Shown here: piece after piece, positions 1 through 7,786 of the stretch | Position numbering within the stretch: the first letter of the stretch is position 1 | Layout: each line of letters opens with the position of its first letter | Source of the DNA: CAYGUK01 sp964352985 | GTDB lineage: Bacteria; Pseudomonadota; Gammaproteobacteria; JAHCLG01 | NCBI GenBank assembly: GCA_964352985.1 | Contig: CAYGUK010000041.1 | Coordinates: 1 to 31,743 of the forward strand | DNA length: 31,743 bases | Reading direction: 5' to 3' | The notes under the pieces: generated by a model | The model's input: the letters and a program-made list of their open reading frames with translations, nothing else | Database searches by the model: none | Told to the model about the DNA's origin: nothing | Position numbers and translations under genes: made by a program

Positions 1-369
1 TTCCTTAGATTTAACATTATGCCTTTTCAATTATGGGGTTCTTTAGGCGCTTACTTATCATTGAAAAAATATATTATTATAATTTTGAAGATGTTAATGA
101 AAAGCGTATTAATGGCAAGGGTAAAATCGCTTGTGTTTGTTATAAGCCATAATAATTCTATTTCCGAAGAGACGCCTTCTAATCGATTATTTCTTTTTAT
201 CTCGATTAGGTCTTACTAAAAGAGTTTCGTTGCTAAATAGATTTATAATTTGCTATAGCGCTAACGTTAAAACTTAACATTCTTAATATCCAAAACCAAA
301 TAGTAAAAAGATATCATAATTTAAAATTTACTATTAAGTTGATGGGTTATATAAATTTTAAAATAACGC
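1..369. other. AT-rich region downstream of cyoD, no convincing gene
   Basis: This stretch lies 3' of the cyo operon. Short open frames exist on the plus strand (19-219, and a 39-codon frame at 33-152 in another phase), but neither has a ribosome binding site or recognisable motif, and they overlap each other. No cyoE start is present. No strong terminator hairpin is visible after the cyoD stop at 370. The 33-152 frame has a fairly protein-like composition and could be a gene fragment, but I cannot support it. Confidence 0.5.
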
Positions 370-711
370 TTAATTCATCATATTATAGTTTAAATTAATC
401 ATGATCCATAAAGAACCACAAAGCACGACTAATACAACTAATATCGTGAATAAAAATGGCCATAAATTCCATGCACCCTTTTTGCTTGCATTAATTCTTA
501 AAAAGAAAACAACTTGAGCATAAAGTTGTAAAACCGCCAATATACCTAATCCAGCAAAAACAGTAGTGATACCAATTGTTTCGCGTTTCCATACCAGATA
601 AAATGCAACTAAGGTAAAAATAATACAAACGATAAAACCTGTAATATTTGATGTAAGCGTTTTAGGTGAAACACCATATTCAATATATAAATCATTCTTG
701 TGATTTGACAT
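370..711 (-). CDS. cyoD: Cytochrome bo3 ubiquinol oxidase subunit IV (CyoD)
   Basis: Small inner-membrane subunit of the proton-pumping quinol oxidase; in the family it stabilises the CuB/subunit I assembly. The 113-residue product is close to the usual ~110 and has three hydrophobic helices (about residues 23-40, 48-70 and 83-108). The family-like stretch GILAVLQLYAQVVFFL is clear. The start at 711 (MSNHKNDLYI) is chosen because it lies 2 bases after the cyoC stop at 714; the open frame continues upstream to 945 but that part is read inside cyoC and is spurious. Last gene of cyoABCD and cotranslated with cyoC by position. Identification is firm from sequence plus context. Confidence 0.95.
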   Translation of the reverse strand: MSNHKNDLYIEYGVSPKTLTSNITGFIVCIIFTLVAFYLVWKRETIGITTVFAGLGILAVLQLYAQVVFFLRINASKKGAWNLWPFLFTILVVLVVLCGSLWIMINLNYNMMN

Positions 712-713
712 GG

Positions 714-1313
714 TTATGCTACTCCCATCAAATAAACTATGGTGAAAACAAAGATCCAAACGATATCTAAAAAGTGCCAAAATAAACCAAGATAGGTAAT
801 TCGGCGAGCCATCGTGCGATTTAAATCTTTGTAAAGAAATAATTGAAACACTAATAATAGCATCCAAATTAAACCAATGGTGACATGCAAACCATGTGTT
901 CCTACCAAAGTAAAAAATGCAGAAAGCGCACCGCTGACTTGCCAACTGTGACCTTCCATCACCATGTGAATGAATTCATTAATTTCCATTCCGACAAAAC
1001 AGGCACCGAGAACAAATGTGACTAAAAGCCAATTAATAAGCCAAGGTTTATTACCTTTATACATAGCAAGAACAGCTAACCCATAGGTAAAACTACTGGT
1101 TAATAGAAACATCGTTTCAATAAAAACATAGGGAAGACTGGCTAATTCTTTAATGCCAGGACTTCCAAACGTATTATTGTGTAACACCATATAAGTCGCA
1201 AACAATGTCGCGAATAATAAACAGTCAGTTAAAATGTAAATCCAAAATCCAAACACATCGATACCATCAGTATCGTGATGATGATGTTCGTGTGAAATTG
1301 CATGTTCTGTCAT
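714..1313 (-). CDS. cyoC: Cytochrome bo3 ubiquinol oxidase subunit III (CyoC)
   Basis: Inner-membrane heme-copper oxidase subunit III. The 199 residues (about 204 in E. coli) hold five hydrophobic helices. Typical features are the stretch VFGFWIYILTDCLLFATLFA near the N-terminus, the acidic EINEFIHMV segment and the helix with GTHGLHVTIGLIWML. The N-terminus carries a histidine cluster (HAISHEHHHHD, residues 4-14), seen in many CyoC proteins in weaker form. It lies 16 bases after the cyoB stop and 2 bases before cyoD, so it belongs to one transcript with them. Confidence 0.96.
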   Translation of the reverse strand: MTEHAISHEHHHHDTDGIDVFGFWIYILTDCLLFATLFATYMVLHNNTFGSPGIKELASLPYVFIETMFLLTSSFTYGLAVLAMYKGNKPWLINWLLVTFVLGACFVGMEINEFIHMVMEGHSWQVSGALSAFFTLVGTHGLHVTIGLIWMLLLVFQLFLYKDLNRTMARRITYLGLFWHFLDIVWIFVFTIVYLMGVA

Positions 1314-1329
1314 TGTTATTTATCCTAAC

Positions 1330-3390
1330 TTAACGGTTTGTCGATGGGTCATTGGCAGCACCCGTTGTTGGGTTACTTGCCGCACCACCCGCATCAATCG
1401 AAATATTTTTCTCATTCGCCATTTGTTCAGCATCTAATTTTGCGACTTCATCAGCTTTGATGTAGTAATCGATATCACGATTAAACGTTCTCGCAATGAA
1501 AGTAATGATCGCAGCAAAAAATCCAAATAAGGAGAGCCAAACAATATGCCAAATAATCGCAAAGCCAAATATGCCTAAAAATACAGCGCCAATAAATCCA
1601 CAGCCTGTATTTTTTGGCATATGAATATCTTGATATTGTTTAGGTTTCGTAATATTGGTAGTGCCCGCTTGTTTTTGGTGCCAAAAATCATCACGATCTT
1701 CTACAACCGGTGTCACCGCATAATTATAAAATGGTGCAGGTGATGGCACAGACCATTCTAAAGTACGTGCACCCCATGGATCGCTACCACATTTTAATTT
1801 TTCACGATTCTTGATACTAACGAGTAATTGTAAGACGATGAAAAAGATCCCAACAGCAATAATAGCCGAACCAATCGCCGCAACAATCAACCAAGGATGC
1901 CAACCCAAGCCAGCATTGTAATGTTCTAGACGACGAGACATGCCCTTCAGACCTAAAACATAAAGTGGTGCAAAGGCAACTATAAAACCAATTAACCAAA
2001 ACCAGAATGACAAACGACCGAGTTTTTCGTCGAGTTTGAAACCAAAAATTTTGGGGAACCAATAATTGTATCCAGCAAAAAAGCCAAATACGACACCACC
2101 AATAATCACATTATGAAAATGTGCGACTAAAAACAAACTGTTATGTAATTGGAAATCAACAGCAGGTAGCGCCATTAACACACCAGACATGCCGCCTAAA
2201 GTGAAAGTCGTTAAAAATCCAATCGTCCACAACATCGGGACAGAATAAGTGATTTTGCCGCGATACATGGTGAACAACCAGTTAAAGATTTTTACACCGG
2301 TTGGGATAGCAATAATCATTGTCGTGATCCCAAAAAATGCATTAACATTTGGTCCTGCCCCCATGGTGAAGAAGTGATGTAACCAAACGATAAAAGCTAA
2401 AAAGGTAATCGCGATAGTTGCCCAAATCATACTGGTATAACCAAATAATGTTTTTTTACAAAAAGTCGCAACAACTTCGGAGAAAACACCAAACGCAGGT
2501 AAAATCAAAATGTAAACTTCAGGATGGCCCCAAGCCCAGATCAAATTGATATACATCATGGCGTTGCCGCCGTGACCTGCAGTAAAGAAATGCATACCCA
2601 TATAACGATCTAAGGCTAGCATGCCTAAAGTTGCCGTTAAAATTGGGAAGGCAAGAATAACAAGAATCATTGCCGCTAATGCTGTCCAAGTAAAAACTGG
2701 CATGCGCATTAATTTCATGCCGGGTGCACGCATTTTAAAAATGGTGACCACGAAATTTACCCCGGCGAGCAAGGTGCCCACTCCGGCAATTTGTAAAGCC
2801 CAGATGTAATAATCCACCCCAACACCCGGGCTATAAGCCAATTCTGATAATGGCGGATAGGCTAACCAACCTGTCGCCGCAAATTTACCGATAACTAATG
2901 AAAGATTAACGAGCATGGCGCCAACAACTGTTAACCAATAACTTAAAGAGTTTAAATAGGGAAACGCCACGTCTCTTGCACCAATTTGTAATGGCACAAC
3001 CAAATTGATTAAGCCAAACATGAAAGGCATCGCCATAAAGAAAATCATGATCACGCCATGCGCAGTAAAAATTTGATCGTAATGCTCGGGTGGCAAATAA
3101 CCTGCTGAATGCCCGACTGCTATGGCTTGTTGCGAACGCATTAAAATCGCATCGGAGAAACCACGCAACAACATCACTAACGCTAAAATTAAATACATCA
3201 CACCAATTTTTTTAGCATCAACAGTAGTTAACCATTCCGTCCACAAATATTTCCATTTTTTGAAATAAGTAATAGAACCCACAACTGCTATCACGACTAC
3301 TGCCATTAATGCACCAGCACCCATAATAATTGGATTCTGAAAAGGTATAGAATCGAGTCTTAAGTTACCGAAGAGTATTTGTTCAAGCAT
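1330..3390 (-). CDS. cyoB: Cytochrome bo3 ubiquinol oxidase subunit I (CyoB)
   Basis: Catalytic subunit: oxidises ubiquinol, reduces O2 to water and pumps protons across the inner membrane. All expected residues are present at a constant +5 offset from E. coli numbering as I recall it: heme b ligands H111 and H426, heme o ligand H424, CuB ligands H289 (HPEVY), H338 and H339, the crosslinked Y293, the proton-channel residues D140 (GARDVAFP) and E291, and K367 (TGVKIFNW). The 686 residues slightly exceed the usual ~663 because of a polar C-terminal tail rich in Ala, Asn and Thr. The start overlaps the 3' end of cyoA by 8 bases, indicating translational coupling. The enzyme appears functional. 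Confidence 0.98.
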   Translation of the reverse strand: MLEQILFGNLRLDSIPFQNPIIMGAGALMAVVVIAVVGSITYFKKWKYLWTEWLTTVDAKKIGVMYLILALVMLLRGFSDAILMRSQQAIAVGHSAGYLPPEHYDQIFTAHGVIMIFFMAMPFMFGLINLVVPLQIGARDVAFPYLNSLSYWLTVVGAMLVNLSLVIGKFAATGWLAYPPLSELAYSPGVGVDYYIWALQIAGVGTLLAGVNFVVTIFKMRAPGMKLMRMPVFTWTALAAMILVILAFPILTATLGMLALDRYMGMHFFTAGHGGNAMMYINLIWAWGHPEVYILILPAFGVFSEVVATFCKKTLFGYTSMIWATIAITFLAFIVWLHHFFTMGAGPNVNAFFGITTMIIAIPTGVKIFNWLFTMYRGKITYSVPMLWTIGFLTTFTLGGMSGVLMALPAVDFQLHNSLFLVAHFHNVIIGGVVFGFFAGYNYWFPKIFGFKLDEKLGRLSFWFWLIGFIVAFAPLYVLGLKGMSRRLEHYNAGLGWHPWLIVAAIGSAIIAVGIFFIVLQLLVSIKNREKLKCGSDPWGARTLEWSVPSPAPFYNYAVTPVVEDRDDFWHQKQAGTTNITKPKQYQDIHMPKNTGCGFIGAVFLGIFGFAIIWHIVWLSLFGFFAAIITFIARTFNRDIDYYIKADEVAKLDAEQMANEKNISIDAGGAASNPTTGAANDPSTNR

Positions 3391-4306
3391 CTTTTTTATC
3401 CATTTTAGTTACGGGTAAAGTGGCATTTTGTTTACCAAAATTTTCAATCGTGACATTAGGCTTCGTGTATTTTTCAATTGCAAAATCAAAAATGTGACGA
3501 GCTGCTGTTGAAAAATACATAACGGGATCATTAATACTATCTTTTTCTAATTTACCGTATTCTTCGAGAGAAAGGTGTTGACGAGATTCTTTGACTTGCT
3601 CTACCCATTTTTCAAAATCTTCTTTACTACCCACATCAGCAGTAAACGTCATATCAGCAAAACCTGCACCACTGTAATTTGTAGATAAACCACGATACTT
3701 GCCAGGTTTGCTTGCCATCATGTGAATTCTGGTTCTCATACCAGCCATCGCATAAATTTGTCCTGCGAGCTGATCGATTTGAAATGAATTCATCGGCGCG
3801 TCAGACGTGATCATAAATTCGACCGGTGTATTTACTGGGAAATTAATATAATTTACTGTTGCTATATTTTCTTTAGGATAAATAAATAACCATTTCCAAT
3901 TTAACGCAATGGCATCAATTTCCATCGGTTTAACTTTATCCTGCATCGGACGATACGGATCTAAATTATGCGTACTCACCCAAGTGATAACACCTAATAT
4001 AATGATGATGATACAAGGAATTCCCCACCAAATAGATTCTAATAAAAGGCTATGGGAAAATTCAGGTGAATATTTTGCAGATTCACGTTTAACACTATAG
4101 CGCCAAGCGATAACAAGTGTCAGTAATAAAGCTGGAACCACGACGATAAGCATAATTAATGAAGCTTCGATTAATATTCGAGTTTCAGCTGCTGCAATTT
4201 TACCGTCTGGATGAAGTAACGCTAATTGGCAACCGCTTAACAAAACCGTTAACCCGATTAATACACCTATCGTACGCAAATATTGCATAAATTTTAGTTT
4301 TATCAT
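3383..4306 (-). CDS. cyoA: Cytochrome bo3 ubiquinol oxidase subunit II (CyoA), lipoprotein
   Basis: Subunit II of the quinol oxidase. A signal peptide ends in a lipobox (VLLSGC, Cys26), followed by two membrane helices (about 45-67 and 88-110) and a periplasmic cupredoxin fold. As expected for a quinol oxidase rather than a cytochrome c oxidase, the CuA ligand pattern is absent: the region QLAGQIYAMAGMRTRIHM keeps the fold motif but no paired cysteines. Length 307 residues, near the E. coli 315. First gene of cyoABCD; the 155 bases upstream separate it from a LuxR-type regulator and contain a 16-bp palindrome. The ribosome binding site is weak (GAG-rich stretch only), and Met7 is an alternative start. 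Confidence 0.96.
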   Translation of the reverse strand: MIKLKFMQYLRTIGVLIGLTVLLSGCQLALLHPDGKIAAAETRILIEASLIMLIVVVPALLLTLVIAWRYSVKRESAKYSPEFSHSLLLESIWWGIPCIIIIILGVITWVSTHNLDPYRPMQDKVKPMEIDAIALNWKWLFIYPKENIATVNYINFPVNTPVEFMITSDAPMNSFQIDQLAGQIYAMAGMRTRIHMMASKPGKYRGLSTNYSGAGFADMTFTADVGSKEDFEKWVEQVKESRQHLSLEEYGKLEKDSINDPVMYFSTAARHIFDFAIEKYTKPNVTIENFGKQNATLPVTKMDKKDA

Positions 4307-4369
4307 GTTGTTGAAGTCTCTACTCAGAAGTCGCGTAACTCTACCACAATATTTTTTTCATTAAAACAT

Positions 4370-4385
4370 TTGAGTATTGACTCAA
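4370..4385. promoter_or_regulatory. Palindrome upstream of cyoA, possible operator
   Basis: TTGAGTATTGACTCAA has perfect 6-bp arms around a 4-bp centre and lies 64-79 bases upstream of the cyoA start, between the LuxR-type gene and cyo. It resembles an FNR half-site arrangement, but the TTGA/TCAA spacing is 8, not the 6 of a canonical FNR site. It could bind the neighbouring LuxR-type protein or another regulator. The function is inferred from position only. Confidence 0.35.
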
Positions 4386-4461
4386 GAGAAAAAACTTGCA
4401 CTATGTAGATAAGAAAAAGACCGACAATATACTACGTTGGAATGATGTGTTGATTTTACAG

Positions 4462-4920
4462 TTAATCAGTACCGACACTGAAATTTACTGGATGTTGTAA
4501 TATATAATGAGTATCTAAATTCTTTTGTTTATTGATCACTTGTTCTTCATATTCTATTTGCTTCACCAATAAATTAAATTCGGTATCTTTTAATAAATCT
4601 TTTAATTCATTACGACTATGACAATTAAATTTTTTACGAATCGCATCAAAATGTCGCTGAACGGTAATTTGACAAATATTTAATTTTTGCCCAATGCGAG
4701 GATAATTTAACCCTTTAAAAAAATAAACTAAACAGGTAATTTCTTGGCGAGTTAAATAAATATCTTCATGCTTGCCTGATAAATAATATCGATGATAACT
4801 AAAATAGTTGATATTAAATAATTGAGTTAAAGGTTGGCAAACTTCAGCGATTTCATCACAAGCATTAATTGCCACATGATCTTCATTTGGAATTGGGGTT
4901 ATCATTTTTCTACTAAACAA
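4462..4920 (-). CDS. Short LuxR-type HTH regulator next to cyo
   Basis: 152 residues with a GerE/LuxR-type DNA-binding domain at about 55-112: LTRQE opens it, the recognition helix region is ICQITVQRHFDAIRKKF, and SRNELKDLL closes it. Only ~50 residues precede the domain, too few for a receiver or autoinducer-binding domain. Residues 21-46 (CDEIAEVCQPL...FSYHRYY) match in pattern the N-termini of the two larger LuxR-like proteins at 21154-23098 (FCKPF...VSYTRFN and VCKPL...ISYVRVY). It therefore looks like a member of that family that lost the sensor region between signature and HTH. A polar ~40-residue tail follows the HTH. It is codirectional with cyoABCD, 155 bases upstream, so a role in oxidase control is plausible but unproven. 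Confidence 0.85.
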   Translation of the reverse strand: MFSRKMITPIPNEDHVAINACDEIAEVCQPLTQLFNINYFSYHRYYLSGKHEDIYLTRQEITCLVYFFKGLNYPRIGQKLNICQITVQRHFDAIRKKFNCHSRNELKDLLKDTEFNLLVKQIEYEEQVINKQKNLDTHYILQHPVNFSVGTD

Positions 4921-5059
4921 CCGATTTGTTATACTATATCATTTTGGTCGCAAGAAAATAATACCTGATTTGGGTTAATTTTAAATAGCCTTTCATTTTT
5001 CTTTACGTAAAATCTCACTAATATTAGTTAGAAACAATATCAAATCAGAGCGTTACAGA

Positions 5060-5088
5060 TTGTGCATTAAGTTAATTTGATGTATAAT
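5060..5088 (+). promoter_or_regulatory. Candidate sigma-70 promoter for the gene at 5120
   Basis: A consensus TATAAT at 5083-5088 is preceded, with a 17-base spacer, by TTGTGC at 5060-5065. Transcription would begin near 5095, about 25 bases before the ATG. In such AT-rich DNA chance matches are common, but the spacing and the perfect -10 support the call. Confidence 0.45.
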
Positions 5089-5119
5089 TAACACTAATAT
5101 TAATTGATAATAAAGATAT

Positions 5120-6289
5120 ATGTCGGTAACACTTGATGATCTTGCTGCTTATTTAAGTTCCGAGACACGCTACTTGAGTCCTGAGCTCCTTCGTAAATTC
5201 AATCAACGGTTTGAGTGTTCTCCTCCTTTGGACATTACTACATTTGAACAATATATTTCTGATCATTTTTCGAATTTGTTTTTACGACAACAATTAATTC
5301 TCTCTCTATTAGAAGACATTAGTGATGAGTTGTTTAGTGCTGAATTATTTTGGCTGAGACAATCAGAAGTCCCTGATAGAAAAATTGAACCCAGTGTAAT
5401 GGATTTACTTTTTGATGTTTGTGTTAAAGGTCAATATGATGCAAATCGTTATCAATTAATTCTTGTTGTATTTGGCCAGGAAATTTGTGACTTTCAACGC
5501 GCTTTTCAAGATTTCATTTCACAAAAACATATCGATGAAACTAATCCAAGTGTCATGGAAGATGCCTTTCATGATTTTCTTGCTGCTAAACCAAGTCATG
5601 GAGCGAAGACGAATCAAGCTGAACTCTTTGAAAAATGGCAAACTCAAGGGTTTCCTCAGTGTAAAAGATATAAAACGTTTGAGCCCAATGAAAAACAGGT
5701 TTTGCAACTTGGAAAGATGTTAAGTAAATCAGCAGAGTCTACATTAAAAACGCACCCTTCCTCGCAAGTTTTAAATCAACCGGAAGCAACAAAAACAGAA
5801 CCTGGAGATACAACCGCTAGAGCTAGAGCGCTTTACAAAGCAACGAGTGATAAGGAAATGCCTCGCTCAACTATCTCTGAAACAAGAAATGCAATACTTA
5901 AAGATTATATAATATCTACCGATTTAAAAGTAATGGCGACTATTTCGCTCACTGATAAAGATGAAAGACTTCCAGCTCTATCTACAAGTATTCCATCACC
6001 AACTCATCTTCCAACCAATAGAATAAAACCACCTTTAAAAAAGGTTTTACCACCATTATCAATTGCTAGTCCAACTCCGCATAAATTATCAGAACCATCA
6101 AAATCGTCTGCCGCATCCAGTGCGTCATTTCAATTTTCAGCCTTAGCAACCCATGCTAAGGGTAAGGTTAGTACATTTTGTGTAATGGTAGCAGCTACCT
6201 TTTTAGAATATTATTCTAAAGCTGAATCTAAATTGACCGAACTACTTGACCAAAATTATAATCCACTCAAAAATCATACTATTAGATAA
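5120..6289 (+). CDS. Hypothetical protein, effector-like, Pro/Ser-rich C-terminal half
   Basis: 389 residues; I recognise no family. The first ~160 residues are predicted mostly helical with many aromatic and acidic residues (for example RQQLILSLLEDISDELFSAE at 56-75). Residues ~205-345 are low-complexity and rich in Ser, Thr, Pro and Lys, with repeated SxxSP and PPL patterns, so probably disordered. A short hydrophobic patch follows (about 350-365, STFCVMVAATFLEYY), then a polar tail. There is no signal peptide. The weak ribosome site AAAGA lies 8 bases before the ATG. Its stop is 5 bases from the stop of the convergent gene at 6295-7524. The layout resembles translocated effectors of intracellular gammaproteobacteria, but that is inference. 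Confidence 0.7.
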   Translation: MSVTLDDLAAYLSSETRYLSPELLRKFNQRFECSPPLDITTFEQYISDHFSNLFLRQQLILSLLEDISDELFSAELFWLRQSEVPDRKIEPSVMDLLFDVCVKGQYDANRYQLILVVFGQEICDFQRAFQDFISQKHIDETNPSVMEDAFHDFLAAKPSHGAKTNQAELFEKWQTQGFPQCKRYKTFEPNEKQVLQLGKMLSKSAESTLKTHPSSQVLNQPEATKTEPGDTTARARALYKATSDKEMPRSTISETRNAILKDYIISTDLKVMATISLTDKDERLPALSTSIPSPTHLPTNRIKPPLKKVLPPLSIASPTPHKLSEPSKSSAASSASFQFSALATHAKGKVSTFCVMVAATFLEYYSKAESKLTELLDQNYNPLKNHTIR

Positions 6290-6294
6290 ATAAC

Positions 6295-7524
6295 TCAAAA
6301 AGAAAATCTTCTCACCACTTGACGTCTATCATCAAATCTACATGTTGGATCGTTATAAACTTCACTATCTGAAATATTAGGAAGTTTTCTCATATCTGTT
6401 GGTTTTGGAATAACTTGACCATTAGTAATTGCATCTGCAATCGAAGTAAAAATAGTGGCAACACAAAAAAAGAAAAAAACAGCATATTGAGCCGAATCGG
6501 GTAATTTATCGTAGGAATTCCACAATGCGCCAGACCAACTTGAAGAATCGTATTTATCAACTAAACTTTGGCTTTGCATTCTTTCAGTTAAATTAGGTGT
6601 CGCTTTTATAAAAGTATCGTGAGCTTTTAGCTTTCGTTCTTTAAAAAAGAAAGTATATTCTTGGCAACAATAAAATAATTCATCCGTTGCTGGATTTGGA
6701 TATTCAGCAGATGTTGCACAGGCGATCACATGATATTTAATTCTAATTTGTTGATTTGGCAATACTTGCAATTCAAATTTTTCTATTGATGAATTTAAAT
6801 TATAGTTTAATTTTTTTAATTGATCTGAAAAATATTTATAGAACGTAAATAAATTAATCGCCGTATTTTGACAAAATAGATGATAAAGTATTTTCCGAAA
6901 ATTGTCGTAATCATTTTCTTCTAATTGAACCTGCACTGACTTTAATTTTTCCTTAAACTTTTCAGAATGCACAACCTCATCAAATGAACCATCCGTTTTT
7001 AGGATTGATTTATCATCAAATCCCAAACCTGTGACTTGTTCATCATCAACAATTCTAGATAAATCTTTATCAAGGTCTTCCTTGGATTCTTCATTTTGTG
7101 ACTCAATTTTTGCCTTATGTTCTAGAAGATACCCCACTGAATGTTGTGTTTTTAGGCTCGCAAATTTTTTAACTAATATATCACAAAATTTATCAAGCTC
7201 TGTAAAATCAGGATTATTACTTGTTTTATGCTGAGAAGAAAACATTTTAAATGTAAAAGTTCGTAAGATGAAAAGCACAAGAATCTCAGCAAATTTATCC
7301 TTTTTTGCCAAAAATTTCCCAAATTTATTGGAAAGATATTTACTTAATTCTTCAATAAATTTTGGTTCTGCTACTATTTGTGAGTTTCTTGAAAGCTCTT
7401 TAGTAACTAACTCTATAACAAACTTCAACAATGTCCATGATTCAACACCACCTTCAGGTTGTGGAAACATTTTTATATATGTTGATGTTGAGTTTGAGTT
7501 TGGAATTGGTGTTTGTATCGTCAT
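6295..7524 (-). CDS. Hypothetical protein with a C-terminal hydrophobic segment
   Basis: 409 residues from the ATG at 7524; a GTG at 7536 would add four. I chose the ATG because neither start has a strong ribosome site and MTIQTPIPN is a typical start. No recognised family. The body is Lys-, Phe- and Glu-rich and mostly helical, with a charged linker around 140-180. About residues 347-366 (YAVFFFFCVATIFTSIADAI) form one likely membrane segment, followed by a ~40-residue basic, Arg-rich tail ending RRQVVRRFSF. There is no signal peptide, so a tail-anchored or translocated protein is possible. It converges with the orphan gene ending at 6289. Confidence 0.7.
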   Translation of the reverse strand: MTIQTPIPNSNSTSTYIKMFPQPEGGVESWTLLKFVIELVTKELSRNSQIVAEPKFIEELSKYLSNKFGKFLAKKDKFAEILVLFILRTFTFKMFSSQHKTSNNPDFTELDKFCDILVKKFASLKTQHSVGYLLEHKAKIESQNEESKEDLDKDLSRIVDDEQVTGLGFDDKSILKTDGSFDEVVHSEKFKEKLKSVQVQLEENDYDNFRKILYHLFCQNTAINLFTFYKYFSDQLKKLNYNLNSSIEKFELQVLPNQQIRIKYHVIACATSAEYPNPATDELFYCCQEYTFFFKERKLKAHDTFIKATPNLTERMQSQSLVDKYDSSSWSGALWNSYDKLPDSAQYAVFFFFCVATIFTSIADAITNGQVIPKPTDMRKLPNISDSEVYNDPTCRFDDRRQVVRRFSF

Positions 7525-7628
7525 GATTAACTTCACTAATTTTTGAGTCTATTAAATCACAGTTAATTAAAAATTGATGGGCTCGATCAACTATGATTCG
7601 ATGCGGATAATAGCCTAAATATTTAGAG

Positions 7629-7655
7629 AAAAACACTCCTGTTTAGTGTGTTTTT
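7629..7655 (-). terminator. Probable terminator of the RTX-protease gene
   Basis: On the minus strand the arms AAAAACACACT and AGTGTTTTT flank a 7-base loop (AAACAGG), with a small bulge, and the 3' arm ends in a T run. It lies about 130 bases after the stop of the protease gene at 7787. The stem is AT-rich, hence moderate confidence. The A/T symmetry would also let it act on the plus strand. Confidence 0.45.
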
Positions 7656-7786
7656 GATTTTATTTTTTATTTTATTAAAACCACACAGTAATTTTGGATA
7701 GATATTATTCAACGAGTCTTATCTTTAATCGTAGTTTTTTCTTAAATCCTCCCTCGGGCATTTAAAGTGTCTAGTTACAAAGACAT

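Noticed and set aside
19..219. 66-codon open frame at the left end
   Set aside because: No ribosome site or motif; very hydrophobic and AT-driven; overlaps another frame of equal quality.
712..945. N-terminal extension of the cyoD frame
   Set aside because: It is read inside cyoC; cyoD starts at 711, two bases after the cyoC stop.
4370..4385. FNR box upstream of cyoA
   Set aside because: The half-sites are spaced 8 bases apart instead of 6, so it is reported only as an unassigned palindrome.
7454..7636. 60-codon minus-strand frame overlapping the start of the gene at 6295-7524
   Set aside because: The second half is a shadow of the orphan gene and no ribosome site is visible; the first half is somewhat protein-like but too short to support.
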